A stretch of DNA of 64,000 nt, from positions 2,791-66,790 of the forward strand of contig VZSE01008362.1 in assembly GCA_013398275.1 (NCBI GenBank), written 5' to 3'. The translations under genes were made by a program, and so were the position numbers. Origin of the DNA: Promerops cafer (lineage: Eukaryota; Chordata; Aves; Passeriformes; Nectariniidae). The notes under the pieces were generated by a model that was not told where the DNA came from, did not search any database, and worked only from the letters and a program-made list of their open reading frames with translations. Below are positions 1-24,400 of this stretch, piece by piece. Within the stretch, counting starts at the first letter, position 1, and each line of letters opens with the position of its first letter.

Positions 1-480
1 GGGGTGTGTGTTTCTGGGGGGTGCACCAGAGGATGGACCAGAGGGTATGGTCTGGGGGGGGACACGTGTGTGGTTTGGGGGGGTGTCTTAGCACTTGGGA
101 TCACAATGGGGTGTGTGGTTTGGGGGGGTCTGTGTGCATCGTCGGGTGCAGCAGGGTGCTTGGTTTGGGAGGGGCAACAGTGCATGAGGGGTGGGCACCA
201 GACTGTGTGATATGGGGGGGCTGTGCACCAGGGTGTGTGGTTTTTGGGGGGGTCTCAGCACTGGGGGGTCACATGTGGGTGTGTGGGTTTGGAGGGGCTG
301 TGCACCACAGCTGCATCTTTTTGGGGGGTGCTGAGCACTGAGGCAACACCCTACAGATCCCGAGTGTTGTGGGGTGGGGTGGGCTGTGCAGCGTTGGGTG
401 GGTTGGTTGGGACCCCAGTGCCACAGGGGATGTGGGGTTTAGGGCTCTAGGGGATATTTTGGGGTGCTCTGTGCCCATCC
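1..480. repeat. G-rich degenerate tandem repeat at left edge
   Basis: The plus strand is a run of loosely repeated blocks of the type GTGTGTGGTTTGGGGGG, broken by short AGCACTGGGG-like or CACCAGGG-like segments. There are many runs of five to seven G. The strand asymmetry would favour G-quadruplexes on the plus strand. The repeat is truncated by the window edge, so its length is unknown. The open frames across it only reflect a lack of stop codons and resemble no protein. Confidence 0.6.
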
Positions 481-2554
481 TTGGTGTGTGTGGGTTTGGA
501 AGGGGTGTCTTACATGTTTGAGGGGGGACATGCCCTTGTGACCCCCTGTGCCAAGGTGGACACTGCTGATGGGATGGATCCCATGTGGCACATGGCCTGA
601 GCCAGGGTGAGGGTCCCCAGGGTGCCTGGAGGGGTAGGAAGGGGCCAGGGCTCCGGGGGGGCAAAGAACTCCCACCCCCTTCGGCAGCAGGGGTGGGGCA
701 GTGGTGGGGGGTGCATAAATGGGGTGCAGTGGGGCTGCCCCCATCTCCAGCTGCAAGGCCAAGCCTGACCCAGGCAGGCTGGTGGGACACGTCCCCGAGG
801 AGGGGGACAGAAGGTGCAGAGCACCCGCTGAGCCCCCCAGGTGTGGGTGGTGGAGGCTGGGACCTCCATCCAGCAGGTTCAGGGTGCTGTAGCTGGCCCA
901 GGCATCAACCCCCCCCCCCAAGGCTTTGTGTAAGCGAGGTGTTTAAGCTGGTGCGGAGGCAGAGCAGAGAGATTCCCATTGTTGCTGTCTCTCAGTGGCA
1001 GTGTGAGCTGGCACAAAGCAACACGGTTGCTTAGCAAAGGTATCCATCCCATCCCAGCCCGGGAAGGCGCCTGCCTCACCTGGGCTATGGGAATTCCTGC
1101 TGCCAGTGCATGAGGACGGGCGAAGAGGGCCCTTAATAATTAAGAAAAGGCACTGAATGGGGTTTTCCAGCCTGGGGTGGCCAAGCCGGGGGGGCTCTGG
1201 GAGAGATGTGTAATTGGAAAGATGATCTAGGCAGTCATCTGTCTCCAGCTGAGCATGATGAGGCTGTAATTCTCATGAAGGGCAGAGGATTTGCTCTTCT
1301 TTCATTGGTATTCCTAGAATCCACGGTGAGGGCCAGCCTGGCCTAGTTAACAGAAAGCATATGATGTTATTTAGTGGGATTAAGAGGTTTGAGGGATCCT
1401 AATTTCCCGTGGGGGAAGCGGAGGTGGCCGGCGCAGGGCAGGAGAGCCCGTGGTGGGATGCTGACGGGGTTCTCCTTCTCCGTGGATGCTGCCCGTGGCT
1501 GTTCACACCTCAAAGAGCACAGGAGAACAGCCCAGCAAACCTAACAGGTACAATTTCCTCCCCACCACCAGGAACCCGCGGCGCAGGGACGTGCAGGGAC
1601 GCACCCCAGGGTGCTGGGCAGGCTCTTGAGGCATTTTTTTTGCAGTGCAAAGAAATAAATAAATCTATACCCAACGTGTTACCCTGTGATTCCCTCTGAG
1701 GATTTAGAATTTTGCTCTGATGTGTTGCTTGGTGCTCCAGGCTGGGTTCACAGGAGCACCCACAGTGCTTTAGGCTGGGGTGGGATGAGGGGCCAGAGTG
1801 AGGGTGTGGTGGGGTCTGTGCCAGGCTGCGTGTTGCACTTTGCTGTCCAGACCCTGGTGCTCATCCCAGCCCCATTCCAGCCCTCTCCCAGCCCCATCCC
1901 TGGAGGCAGCCGAGTTCAGCTCTGTCACAAGTCATGTAGGACAAATGGCATGAAGAAGCTCGGGATGCAGCTGCTTGGCTCAGCGGGTTTCGAAGTTAAA
2001 CATGAATTTATCCCACTGGAAAGCAATTTTTTTTTTTCCAGGACGCGGTGATCCATGGCACCTCCCCAAATCTCCGGGCACATTAGAGCTGTTGGGGGAT
2101 ATGGAGCCAGCAAGGAAGGGAGCTGGGAGCACAGACACGTGCTCTCAGTCACGCAGCAGGAGCGGAGCCGCCTGCTCTGCCCTTTGAGATTGCGCCTGTT
2201 CCCTTATCACGGTCCGACCCCGCCCTGCTCCCTCCACCCCGCGCCCACTTTGTCCCAAACCGGCTGGTTTCTGCCTCGGATTCACCGGCCCGCAGTGCCC
2301 GGCACCGGGCTGGCACCTGGCACTTGGTGCTCGGATGTCCTGGGAAGTTTTAGGGGCGGATCCCGCGGGAGAGGAGCGGGAACTGCAGCCCCTTTGTGCA
2401 CTCCCCTGCCTGGCCCTCGGTGCTCCAGAGCCCTGGCCCCGAGCCGCCCATCCCTGCTCGCCCAGGCCCTGGCAGAGCCGTTTGCCAGCTGGGACATCGG
2501 CGCTGCGCGGCCGCATCCCGCCCTCCCCGGGGAGCTGCTCAGGGCACCCAGCCC

Positions 2555-2684
2555 GAGTTCACGGAGCGTTTGGACAACGCTGCCAGCACCGCGTGGGACT
2601 GGTGGGGTGTCCTGTGCAGGGCCAGGAGCTGGACTCGATGATCCTTGGGGATCCCTTCCAAGTTCAGGATGTTCTGGGATTGCC
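2555..2684 (+). mobile_element. CR1 LINE 3' end fragment
   Basis: The segment has the typical CR1 tail order: ACGGAGCGTTTGGACAACGC, then CTGGACTCGATGATCCTTGG, then CCCTTCCAAGTTCAGGATGT, then TTCTGGGATT. It is 5'-truncated and non-coding, as most avian CR1 copies are. Confidence 0.8.
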
Positions 2685-3573
2685 AGGCTCTGCTCCCTCT
2701 CCTGCCTCTGTACACCCCGTGCCGAGGCCGGGTGCTGCGCGGTGCCGGCGGGCGCCGGGAGATGCCGGTTCCTCCTCCCAGGCAGTCTCCCGACGGGTGA
2801 CACACGCGTTTGCTCCGGGCTTTGGGGTCACACTGGCTGTCACACACTTTCCACATCCCTTGAAACAAGTGCTGGATGGCAGCGGCAGCGCCACGGCCAA
2901 GGCAGCCTCAGCACGAGCGGCGCGGGAGATGCTGACAGCGATTTTCCACTCCATTTTTGGTACCAAACGTGCAATTAGGTGATGGAGGCGGAGCGGGAAG
3001 CAGCCCCAACGCTTGCCATCGGGGCTCGACAGCTCGTCTCTGCCCTGGGGCTGGTTTCTAGCCCGAGGTTTCCGTGCGGGAAGGATCGGAAGCAGCTGTA
3101 GATGATGTGTCAGGCGGAGGGGGGTTGCAGTGGCGCAAGATGGTTGTGGGAGCCGAGGGTGGAGCGTGGAAACAGGAAACGTCGGCCTCGCTCTGTGTCA
3201 CCATTACTGGAACTTGCTTCACTAAAGGTTTGTTTGCACTTCCAAAATGAAAGCAAAGGAGGAGAGGTGAGCCCCTCGTCCCCCGGGCTGTCCCCTCTGC
3301 AGGACACAGACGGGCTCACCGCGGTCCCCGTGGCAGGGCTGGCAGTGAAGCAATGCCAGAGCTGGCAGCTCTTTGCAGCCCTCCTGGCTCCTAAACCTCT
3401 TCCTGTGCCACTACGGTGCTGGGCCAGGGCTGCTCACGCTGCCTCAGTTTCCCATCTGGCACACGGGGCCGGCAGCAGCTGAGGCTGTGGGTTCTGGCTG
3501 CGAGTTTGCAGCTCTAGCTGGGGTTCAAGCTGTGTTGGACTGAGAAAATCAAACACCAGAGGCAGGAAAGAGA

Positions 3574-3813
3574 GTAGGGCTGGATGGGATATTGGGCAGG
3601 AATTGTTCCCTGGCAGGGTGGGCAGGCCCTGGCACAGGGTGCCCAGAGCAGCTGGGGCTGCCCCTGGATCCCTGGCAGTGCCCAAGGCCAGGCTGGACAC
3701 TGGGGCTGGAGCAGCCTGGGACAGGGGAAGGTGTCCCTGCCATGGCAGGGGTGGAATGGGATGATCTAAAAGTTCCCTCCCAACCCAAACCATTCTGGGA
3801 TTCTGGGATTCCA
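3574..3813 (+). mobile_element. CR1 LINE 3' end fragment
   Basis: The sequence shows CR1 3' UTR landmarks in order: GGCCCTGGCACAGGGTGCCC, CCAAGGCCAGGCTGGACACT, GGAGCAGCCTGGGACAGGGG, then CCCAACCCAAACCATTCTGG with a repeated ATTCTGGGATTCTGGG tail. It is a 5'-truncated copy of about 240 bp. Confidence 0.88.
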
Positions 3814-4150
3814 GGAAGGGGCAAATTGTCAGGGAGGGGAAGATTTCTGTTTTCCCCCAAGATCTCAGCTCAGCCCAGGTACTGAGAGGGAACCTCTGAG
3901 CCCTCCAGGGTCACTGCAGCTCCAGGTGAGCTCAGAGCAGGCACAGGATGTATGTCCCACCCAAAGACCCCTCATCCTGGGTGCAGGGAGGTGCAGAGGA
4001 GGGGTTTGGGGGGCCCCAAGGCAGCTTCCCTGGTGGCTGAGACCTTCAAAAGAGTTGGGGCTCCTGGTTTTAGCCCCACTAAAACCAGAGCAGGAGGAGC
4101 CCTGCAGGGGACAGATGCCAGAGGGAGGTGAGGGGTGCTGGATGTCAGGT

Positions 4151-4470
4151 GTGGAGCTCTGTCCATGAGTGTGGAGCTCTGTCCATGAGTGTGGAGCTCT
4201 GTCCATGTGTGTGGAACTCTGTCCATGTCTGTGGAGCTCCATCCATGTGTGTGGAGCTCTGTCCATGAGTGTGGAGCTCTGTCCATGTGTGTGGAACTCT
4301 GTCCATGTCTGTGGAACTCTGTCCATGTCTGTGGAGCTCCATCCATGTGTGTGGAGCTCTGTCCATGAGTGTGGAGCTCTGTCCATGTCTGTGGAGCTCT
4401 GTCCATGAGTGTGGAGCTCTGTCCATGAGTGTGGAGCTCTGTCCATGTGTGTGGAGCTCTGACCATGCCT
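4151..4470. repeat. 20-bp minisatellite, about 16 copies
   Basis: The unit is GTGGAGCTCTGTCCATGAGT, repeated in perfect 20-bp register from 4151 to about 4460; the last unit is diverged. Variation is mostly at unit positions 18-19 (CATGAGT, CATGTGT, CATGTCT) and in GAGCTC versus GAACTC. Because 20 is not a multiple of 3, all frames cycle through a 20-residue pattern without stops, which makes spurious open frames on both strands. Confidence 0.95.
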
Positions 4471-5697
4471 TGCTGGCATTGGCTGTTCATCAGCATCTTC
4501 AACATCCACCTGGAGGCACCTGTTGTGAATCACTGTCCTTTACACCCTGGATGCCACATCTGCCTCTCCCTTCTGGTTTTGGGATCCGTGGAGAATCCCT
4601 TCGGTCCCAGTTCACCCCCTCAGTGCTGTGGGTGTTTGTGGCCGTGGTGGGATGTTAACCTGTGTCCTTTAATCAGTAGCATCTGTGTGGGTTCCTGTCC
4701 CCAGCTCGGTGAGGAAACTCGGTGTCTTGGCGGAATCTGCAGCCCGAGGAAGCGGAAACAGAGGAAGGGGAGGGTTGTCCTCGTGCTTGAGCTTCTGCTC
4801 TGTGCTGTGGATATTTGCAGTTTCCTCTTGGCAGAGAGAAGGAGAACTTAAATGGGCCCATCATGTTTTAAACGAGGTTGAAATGTGGGAGTGGGGCATG
4901 ACAGGAGTGGGGCTGCAGCAGTGGGAATTTTTGAGGCTGAGCCACTCTTGCAAGGCAGCCTTGGACTCAGGGCTGAAAGGAAAGGAAAAACAAAATTCCT
5001 GTGAAGGTTGAAACCTTGTGAGCTGGGAGGTTGGGAACGGAGACGGGGATGTGAAGACCCAGCACTTGTGGATGTGGCCTTGCAGAGATGCTCTGTGGGA
5101 TGCTGGGCTGTGGTACCAGGATGGGATTTTTGGGGAGTTTGGGGGTGTCGAGGGTGCTGGTGCTGCCTTTCACCTGGTGCTGGTCCATGTGGGTCCCTCC
5201 TGCTGCTGGACAGAGCACGGCCCAGCCAGGGCAAAATTCCCACAAATTCCAGGTGACTCTGCAGTCTCAGGGCGTGGGGACCTTCCTCTCTGCTGTGACA
5301 TGGGGACCACCAGGGGCAGGGAGATTTATAGGAACTGGGGGCATTTTCCATGCACTGGAGCAGGTCAGGTTGTGGCTGCTTGGCATTTCCACCACTTCCT
5401 CCTTCTACATCCCTTTTTCTATTCCTGCCCTGGGGCTGTTGCCCAAGGGGCCTCCTGCCTCTGCCCTCCCCAGCGAGCCAAAACCAGAAGTGGGACCTTG
5501 CCTTGATGGGACAGTTCTTTGTTAAAAATAACCCTGCCTGCCCATCTCCAGCAGCGCTGGGGATGGATCTTCCCTGTGGCAGGAGATCAGTAATCAGTGG
5601 GGTGACAGCAGCCGTGTTCCCTGGCACAGGAATTCACGTGCGAGCAGATACTCACGTGCCTGAGCCCATCCAGCTCTGGCTGTCACTGATTCCCTAA

Positions 5698-18703
<13,006 letters not shown>

Positions 18704-20220
18704 GCCCCACGCTGGCACCAGGGATGGTTCAGGCTCCCTGTGGCATCCCAGTGCCTCCCCAGCACCCCGTCCTGTGCGGCAAATCCATGAGAGAAACGTC
18801 CCCGGAGCCACTCTGGACCCTGGCCGGGCCGGCTGTGCCCCGGCGCTTCGGCCCCCTGGAAGGATTTTTGTACTCCCTGAAAGATGCTCATATTTTTATA
18901 GAGACGCAGGAGCTTTTCCGGCAGCGGCGTTTCCCCAGCTGGGCCCCAGCCTCTGTGTACAGAAAGGACTCGATGCAAATATTCCTTAATTAATTTATTA
19001 CTTTTTATAAGCTAAATGGGCAGTGCAGGACTGTCGCAGGGGCCAACCCAGCTCTGGGAGTCCCAGCCTTTCCCGTGCGTCTCCCAGCTCCCAGCCCACT
19101 GTTTTCTAACCCACTCGCTTTTCCCTACTTCTTAACTTCAATTCTAGCTGGAAACACCCCAGATCTCCTAAGAACCCCATAATTCTAATATTTAAAACTA
19201 AAACAAAGCCCCAAATCCACAGCAACATACTCCAAATGCTGATGCTCCAGGCTGGGATGCAGAGGGGGGGATATTCTTTGCATATGGATCATCAGATGAT
19301 GAGCATACAGATCATTTTATAAGCTTATAGGAGATATAAAAAGGGTTTAATTATTTTATTTGGAGATTTTATAACCACCTGGCTCCACTGGCCCTTCCAG
19401 GTGGAGAAAACTGAGACATTGCCCAGACGAGAATATTAATGGGATTTTTAGGGTCAGTTTTTGCTCTTTCCATTTCTGTCACACAAAATCCCATGGTGTT
19501 GGTTGGTCAGTGCACAGACACCTAAAAAATCCCAATTTATCTTTTTTTATTTTTTTTTTTAATTGCCCCAACCCAGTGAGCACCTGTGCTGCTTCACTTG
19601 TAATTTGGGAATTTCATCCCTTTCTTTCCCCACCCGTTGCTCTTTATCCAACAAACAACAGCTCAACCCAGCATTTCTCCCCCATTTTCTGGGGTATAAA
19701 CGTTTCCATTTGTTGATGCATGTTCTGGCTTTCCCCCCCTGCCGTGGTGCTCCGAGCACCGTGACGGTGACAGGGGGACATCCCTGGTTTGCCGACCCCG
19801 CTGCCATCAGGCATCGCCGTCCCCCCGGCGGATTTTTGGGCTGCGTGTTGGATTCTTTTGTGCACGTGTGGTGTGTGCCAGGCTCCGTATCCCGCTTCTC
19901 CCGTTCAACTGGTGCTGTTAAACCCCCCCAAAAACGAGCAACCAGAGCTGCTCCGTGTTTCCTTTGCTTGTCCCTCCACTCTCTGTATTAAGGTCTTGGG
20001 AAGGCAGCGGGGTTTTGGGGAGACACCGGGCACCCCCTGCCCACTGGCACGGCGGGATGGGGGGGCTTGGCTGCGCACCGGTGGCGTGGATAGGGTGGGA
20101 AGAGGATTTTTAAAATGGGAAATGTCTTAAAAGCCAAGGGGACTGTGTCTTCCTGCCCAGTGCCCGGCTCTGTTCGTACCCTCGGGAAGTTTTATGTTGG
20201 ATTAAAATTGTCCCTTGCGC
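18704..20220 (+). other. MAST3: Probable MAST3 3' UTR
   Basis: No coding exon was recognised between the MAST3 stop and the next strong feature. The stretch is AT-richer than its surroundings (19130-19720), as 3' UTRs often are. The first canonical poly(A) hexamer variant found after the stop is ATTAAA at 20201-20206, followed by a GT-rich stretch. The boundary is inferred. Confidence 0.55.
20201..20206 (+). terminator. Candidate MAST3 poly(A) signal ATTAAA
   Basis: ATTAAA is followed 17-30 bases later by TGAGTGTGGTGTCC, a GT-rich downstream element. No AATAAA or ATTAAA was seen between 18704 and this point. Confidence 0.5.
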
Positions 20221-20509
20221 TGAGTGTGGTGTCCAGTGGCACTGGAGCGTGCAGGGCAGCGAGTGCCCGCTCTGGGGGCGACGGCAAGGGGTGAACGGGG
20301 TCCCAGCACAGGTGGGAGGGAGGGGAGGTGGCCCTGCAGTGGCACCGGCATGGCTGGCACCCAGCCCGGCTCCGGCAGCGGGTCCCGGCTGTGGGTGCTT
20401 GGTGCCCGAAGCAGTGTCCCACAGCCCTGCGGTGCCAGTGCCGTGAGCTGTGCCCAGGGTGGTGCCCCAGCTGGGTGCCATGCCGCACTCCAGGTGTGCC
20501 CCATTCCCA

Positions 20510-20998
20510 AATCCCAAAGTGCCCGATGCAGTGCCCCATGTCCGGTGCTGTGTCCAGTGCCCGGTGCAGTGCCCGGTGCAGTGCCCCGTGTCCAGTGTGT
20601 GCCCAGTGTCCAGTGCCCGCTGCAGTGCCCCATGTCCGGTGCTGTGTCCAGTGCCCGGTGCAGTGCCCGGTGCTGTGCGCCCTGTTCCCCGTGCGATTGC
20701 GGTGTCCAGTGCAGTCCCACTGCCTGGTGCAATCCCGGTGCAATTCCGGTGCTGTGCCCGGTTCCCGGTGCGATCCCAGTGCATTCCCGGTGCCCGGTGC
20801 AGTCCCGGTGCTGTGCCCGGGTTCAATCTCGGTTCAATCCCGGTTCAATCCCGGTACAATCGCGGTTCAGTCTCGGTGCGATCCCGCTGCTGTGCCCGTT
20901 CCCGGTTCAATCCTGGTTCGATCCCGGTGCGATCCCCGTGCTGTGCCCGTTCCCGGTTCGATCCCGGTTCGATCCCGGTTCGATCCCGGTGCCCGATG
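20510..20998. repeat. GC-rich minisatellite cluster before the CpG island
   Basis: The left part is built from CCCGGTGCAGTGCCCGGTGC-like units, with a ~50-bp block (CCCATGTCCGGTGCTGTGTC and what follows) occurring twice about 98 bp apart. The right part (about 20820-20998) is an 11-bp family, CGGTTCAATCC changing to CGGTTCGATCC. All six frames are largely open, so long open frames here are artefacts. Confidence 0.75.
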
Positions 20999-20999
20999 C

Positions 21000-21420
21000 A
21001 GTGGCCGCTCCGGTCGCCACCAGGGGGCGCTGCCGCGCTCTCCCTCCGGGTCCCCTCGGCACCTTCCGGAGTGGCTCGGGGGAGGGGCGGGGCCCCGATG
21101 TCGATACGGCCAGGGGAGGGGCGGGTCTTCGGGCAGCTCCGTCCCCTGTCGTATATTCTCGGTTATTTCCGGGATAGATTCGGGCAGTTCCGTTCTCTCT
21201 CGGCTACTGTCGGCTGTTTCCGGGGCGGGTTCGGGCCGTTCCGGCGGCGCTCGGGCCTGTCCAAGGCTCCGCCGGGCCGGAGGCAGCAGCGGGCTGGAGG
21301 CGAGCGGCGGCGGATGGGGCCGGCGGAGAGGTGCGACGGGGCCGGGATCGGGGGGATCGGGATCGGGGGGATCGGGATCGGGGAGAGCGGGCCCGGATCG
21401 CAACCAGGCCCAGGGTGGGC
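21000..21420 (+). promoter_or_regulatory. PIK3R2: CpG island, probable PIK3R2 promoter and non-coding exon 1
   Basis: CpG density rises sharply here. There are two GC boxes (GGGGAGGGGCGGGG near 21080 and AGGGGAGGGGCGGG near 21112), an ETS-like ACCTTCCGGAG near 21060 and no clear TATA box. A possible first-exon donor is GGAGAG|GTGCGA near 21329. PIK3R2 is the next plus-strand gene and its coding start at 28318 is preceded by a splice acceptor, so an upstream non-coding exon is required. Assigning it to this island is inference. Confidence 0.55.
21017..21030 (+). promoter_or_regulatory. CTCF consensus site
   Basis: CCACCAGGGGGCGC is an exact match to the vertebrate CTCF core consensus. It sits at the junction between the minisatellite and the CpG island, between the MAST3 3' end and the presumed PIK3R2 promoter, which is a typical position for an insulator or promoter-proximal loop anchor. 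Binding is inferred, not shown. Confidence 0.7.
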
Positions 21421-24400
21421 GTCGGGACCCCTTCAGCGTGAGGCGCCCCGGGGCTTGGCGGGGAGCACCAGGGTGGACCCTGGGCCGAGGCTCTGTCCCT
21501 CATGGGGCAGCCTCGAGGATGTCCCCGGACCCTTCGCGAGCTGCCGGCGCAGGGTGTCCCGCTGCCAGGACAGTGCCACTGCCGTGTGGCTCCGCCGTGA
21601 TGCCAGGGCTGTGCCCCCCGGTCCCCCCCAGGGCTGTCCCTGTCCCCCCCGGTGCCGGGGCTGTGCCCCCCGATCCCCTCCCGAGCTGTCCCTGTCTTCC
21701 CCGGTGCCAGCGCTGTGCCCCCCGATCCCTCCGGGTTGTCTGCAACCCAGCAGTGCCATCACGGATTCCCCCCCGTGCTACTGTCCCCACAGTGGTGACA
21801 GTGCGGGGGCTCCCTCAGCGCGGTACAGTCCCCATTACCGACAGTCCTGGGGACCCCCTGGGGGCGGTGAAGCCAAAAAAGAGTCTCTCTTTTCTGGGCC
21901 TCTCAGGGACCCAGCTCTGTTCCCCCTGCCCGGGGCAGTTCGGCCCCAGCAGTTCCCAGGGTGGAGCTGGTGCCCCGGGGGTGTGCGAAGTTCAGCCCAA
22001 GGGTGGCTTTGCTGTGCCTTAACACGGCATCCCCCAAGCCCTGGCTCTGGCGCGAGCCCCCCCACTGCTTCCCAGGGAGGTTGGCCACTGCATTTCTTCT
22101 CTTCCTGCGGGTGTTTCTCAGCCCCTTGAGGAGGAAGATTCCCATGGTCATGTACCTCCTAAACTGGGGGTCTGTGATCGATGGGAGATAAAGCCAGGGG
22201 GCAAAACTGTCGAAAAATGAGAGCTGTGAAGAGCTGGAGCGGCCCCAGCGTTGCCTTTCAATGGAGCCGTGGCTGCCTCTCCTCCCTTTAATGCGCGGCT
22301 TTGATTTCCCAAGCAGCTCTTGGAGCCGCTGGGGAACTGGCCCTGTGACTTTCTCTGTGAGAGCAGAGAATGGAGACAGCTGAGTAAATATAGCCTAAAT
22401 CACTGCTTTCCTGGCCATTCCCCCACCCTTCCCTGACATGCCAAGGGCTGGTGTGTCCCCGAGGCTGGACTGGGCTCTGCTCTAGCCTTCCACGATGTGG
22501 GAAAGTCCAAGCCATGGTTTGGTGTCTTTGGTGACTCTCTTTGACGTGGGCAGCTCGTGCTTCCATCTGTCTGCACGGTTTATGGCACGGACTCGTTCCT
22601 CCTAAAGCTGATCTCTGCCCCAAAACCCCGCGTTCCCAACTCACTGGAACAAGGTTTTGAGCACACAGGAGAATCCTCTCTGCCTGCAGTTGGGTCTCGC
22701 TTGGACAAAAGCGCTGGGTTGGAAGGGAAAGCGCGGCTCAGCTGGAATGTGGCGAGGAGCAGAGTGGTTTGCGGAGCCAGTTTGGAGCCGTGTCAGAGCT
22801 CTGAGTGCCGGGGTGTGTTTACAATGAAAAAGAGTATTTATAATATCGAGGGCTCTTTTAATTCCTCTGGGAATCTCTGGAGCCGCAGCTTGGAGCTAAA
22901 GTAGCTGGGTAATGGAAGATGAAAAGCAGACAGAGGAAGGGATGGTGGATTTCTCAAGTTGGAAGGTCTTGGCTCTCTCACCAATATCCAAATCATGCTG
23001 GTCTATTAACTTGGGTGCTTCTTACCTTGTCGGTTACTTCATGTGATTGCTGAGCTGTGCAGAGCTGCTAATAAATCATATAAATTCCTAATACCCTGGG
23101 GAATGTGATTTTAAGCAGATAAGTTAGCAAGAGCAGTTGGATTTTTTTTTTCATGTACTCAGGTTTTTTTTAGAACTGTAATTTTTTTGCCAAAATACAG
23201 CTCCTGGGTTTCTATATCCCTAAAGCCAGCTCCATGAATGCTCCTAAAATGGAATTAGTGTGTTCTTGCTGCATGGGGGATGGTGTAAGAGCAGCCTGGA
23301 GTGAGGTGATGGGGCTGGTGTTGGGTGCTGGGTCCTTCTCTGCCCACTGCCAGCAAATAAAAGTATCTGGCCAAGTAAAAACCTCTTGTAGGCAGGAGGG
23401 GAGCGTTTGTGAGGCGGTTAAGAAAGAACAAGCTAGAGCTGGAGCAAGGAAGTTCAGTGTCAGGAGAAGCCTCTGGACAGTGTGAGAAGTCTTGGAGTAG
23501 GTGTGCAGACTGCCTGAGGTGCTCTCATGCTGTCCAGCCTTTAAGCAGGAGGTCTCTGGGACCTCCAGTGGTCTCCCAAAAGTGAGGAAGGTGTTGGTCA
23601 TCCTGATTTATTCAGCTCCTCGTGTCCCTGCTAATCGTGACATTGACCTTTTCAGAGAAATATTTCAGATATTCCTTCATTTCCTCGGGCTTTGGTGAAA
23701 AAGCAAAATATTTAATGAAACTCAGGCATGAGCAGTAAATGCTCTGTGTCCCTGGCAAAGGGTGGCTTGTGGCTGTGGGCAGGAGCTGCTGCTCCTGGGG
23801 ATCTGTTGCTGGCTGGCTGGGAAGCATTTTTGGGGAAGAGAAGAGGTGAAAACGGCCTCGGCTGTCCCATGCCTGGCTGAGGCACGGCTCAGGCATAACT
23901 CCCCTCCTCCCCTGCAGCTTTTCCCTGTTTGGAAGGAAATACCAGCTTGCTTGGCAGTACCGTGGCCAGCCCGGGCTCCAGCTCTCCCTGCTCCGCTGGC
24001 CGCTTCCCCAGGGGCAGCTGCTGGAGCGTGTCCAGCTCCGCTTCCCGCCCGCTCCAGCTCCCTGCAGGCTCTCCCGGCTCCTTCCCCCACAGCTCCTCGT
24101 GGCACTGCTGCCTCTTCCACGGCCTCGCTCATGGCTCCAGCCTCGCGAGACGTTTCTCCAGTCATTGTTCCTGCTGGGGAGGCAGCGGGCCCAGGGAGCT
24201 GCCTGGGAGCACAGGGGTTTGCTGTGCTGTTTGTCCTGACTATAAATCAGGGGTTGCTGAGCTCTTGCCTTCTCTGCCTTTGCCACTCGGTGTTGTGGGT
24301 GCCGGTGGGCACAGGATGACCCGTGATGTGCTTGCCATTGCCAGCTTCAGGAGCATCAGAGCTGCCCTGGCTGCGTGGGTCAGAAGGATGTGATGCAGCA

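Noticed and set aside
4151..4470. CRISPR-like array
   Set aside because: Units are directly adjacent with no unique spacers, and the context is vertebrate; it is a minisatellite. The same holds for 50281-50480 and 54691-54926.
4145..4533. Repeat protein (HTHGQSSTLMDRAP-like) on the minus strand
   Set aside because: It is the 20-bp minisatellite read in its cycling frames.
20224..22129. Open frames of 317-564 codons rich in CPVPGAVPVLC-like repeats
   Set aside because: They result from the GC-rich minisatellite and CpG island; translations are repetitive and shared between frames.
23929..24393. Serine-rich open frame in the presumed PIK3R2 intron
   Set aside because: No splice partners, no recognisable motif, and an overlapping minus-strand frame of similar length; composition fits GC-rich non-coding DNA.
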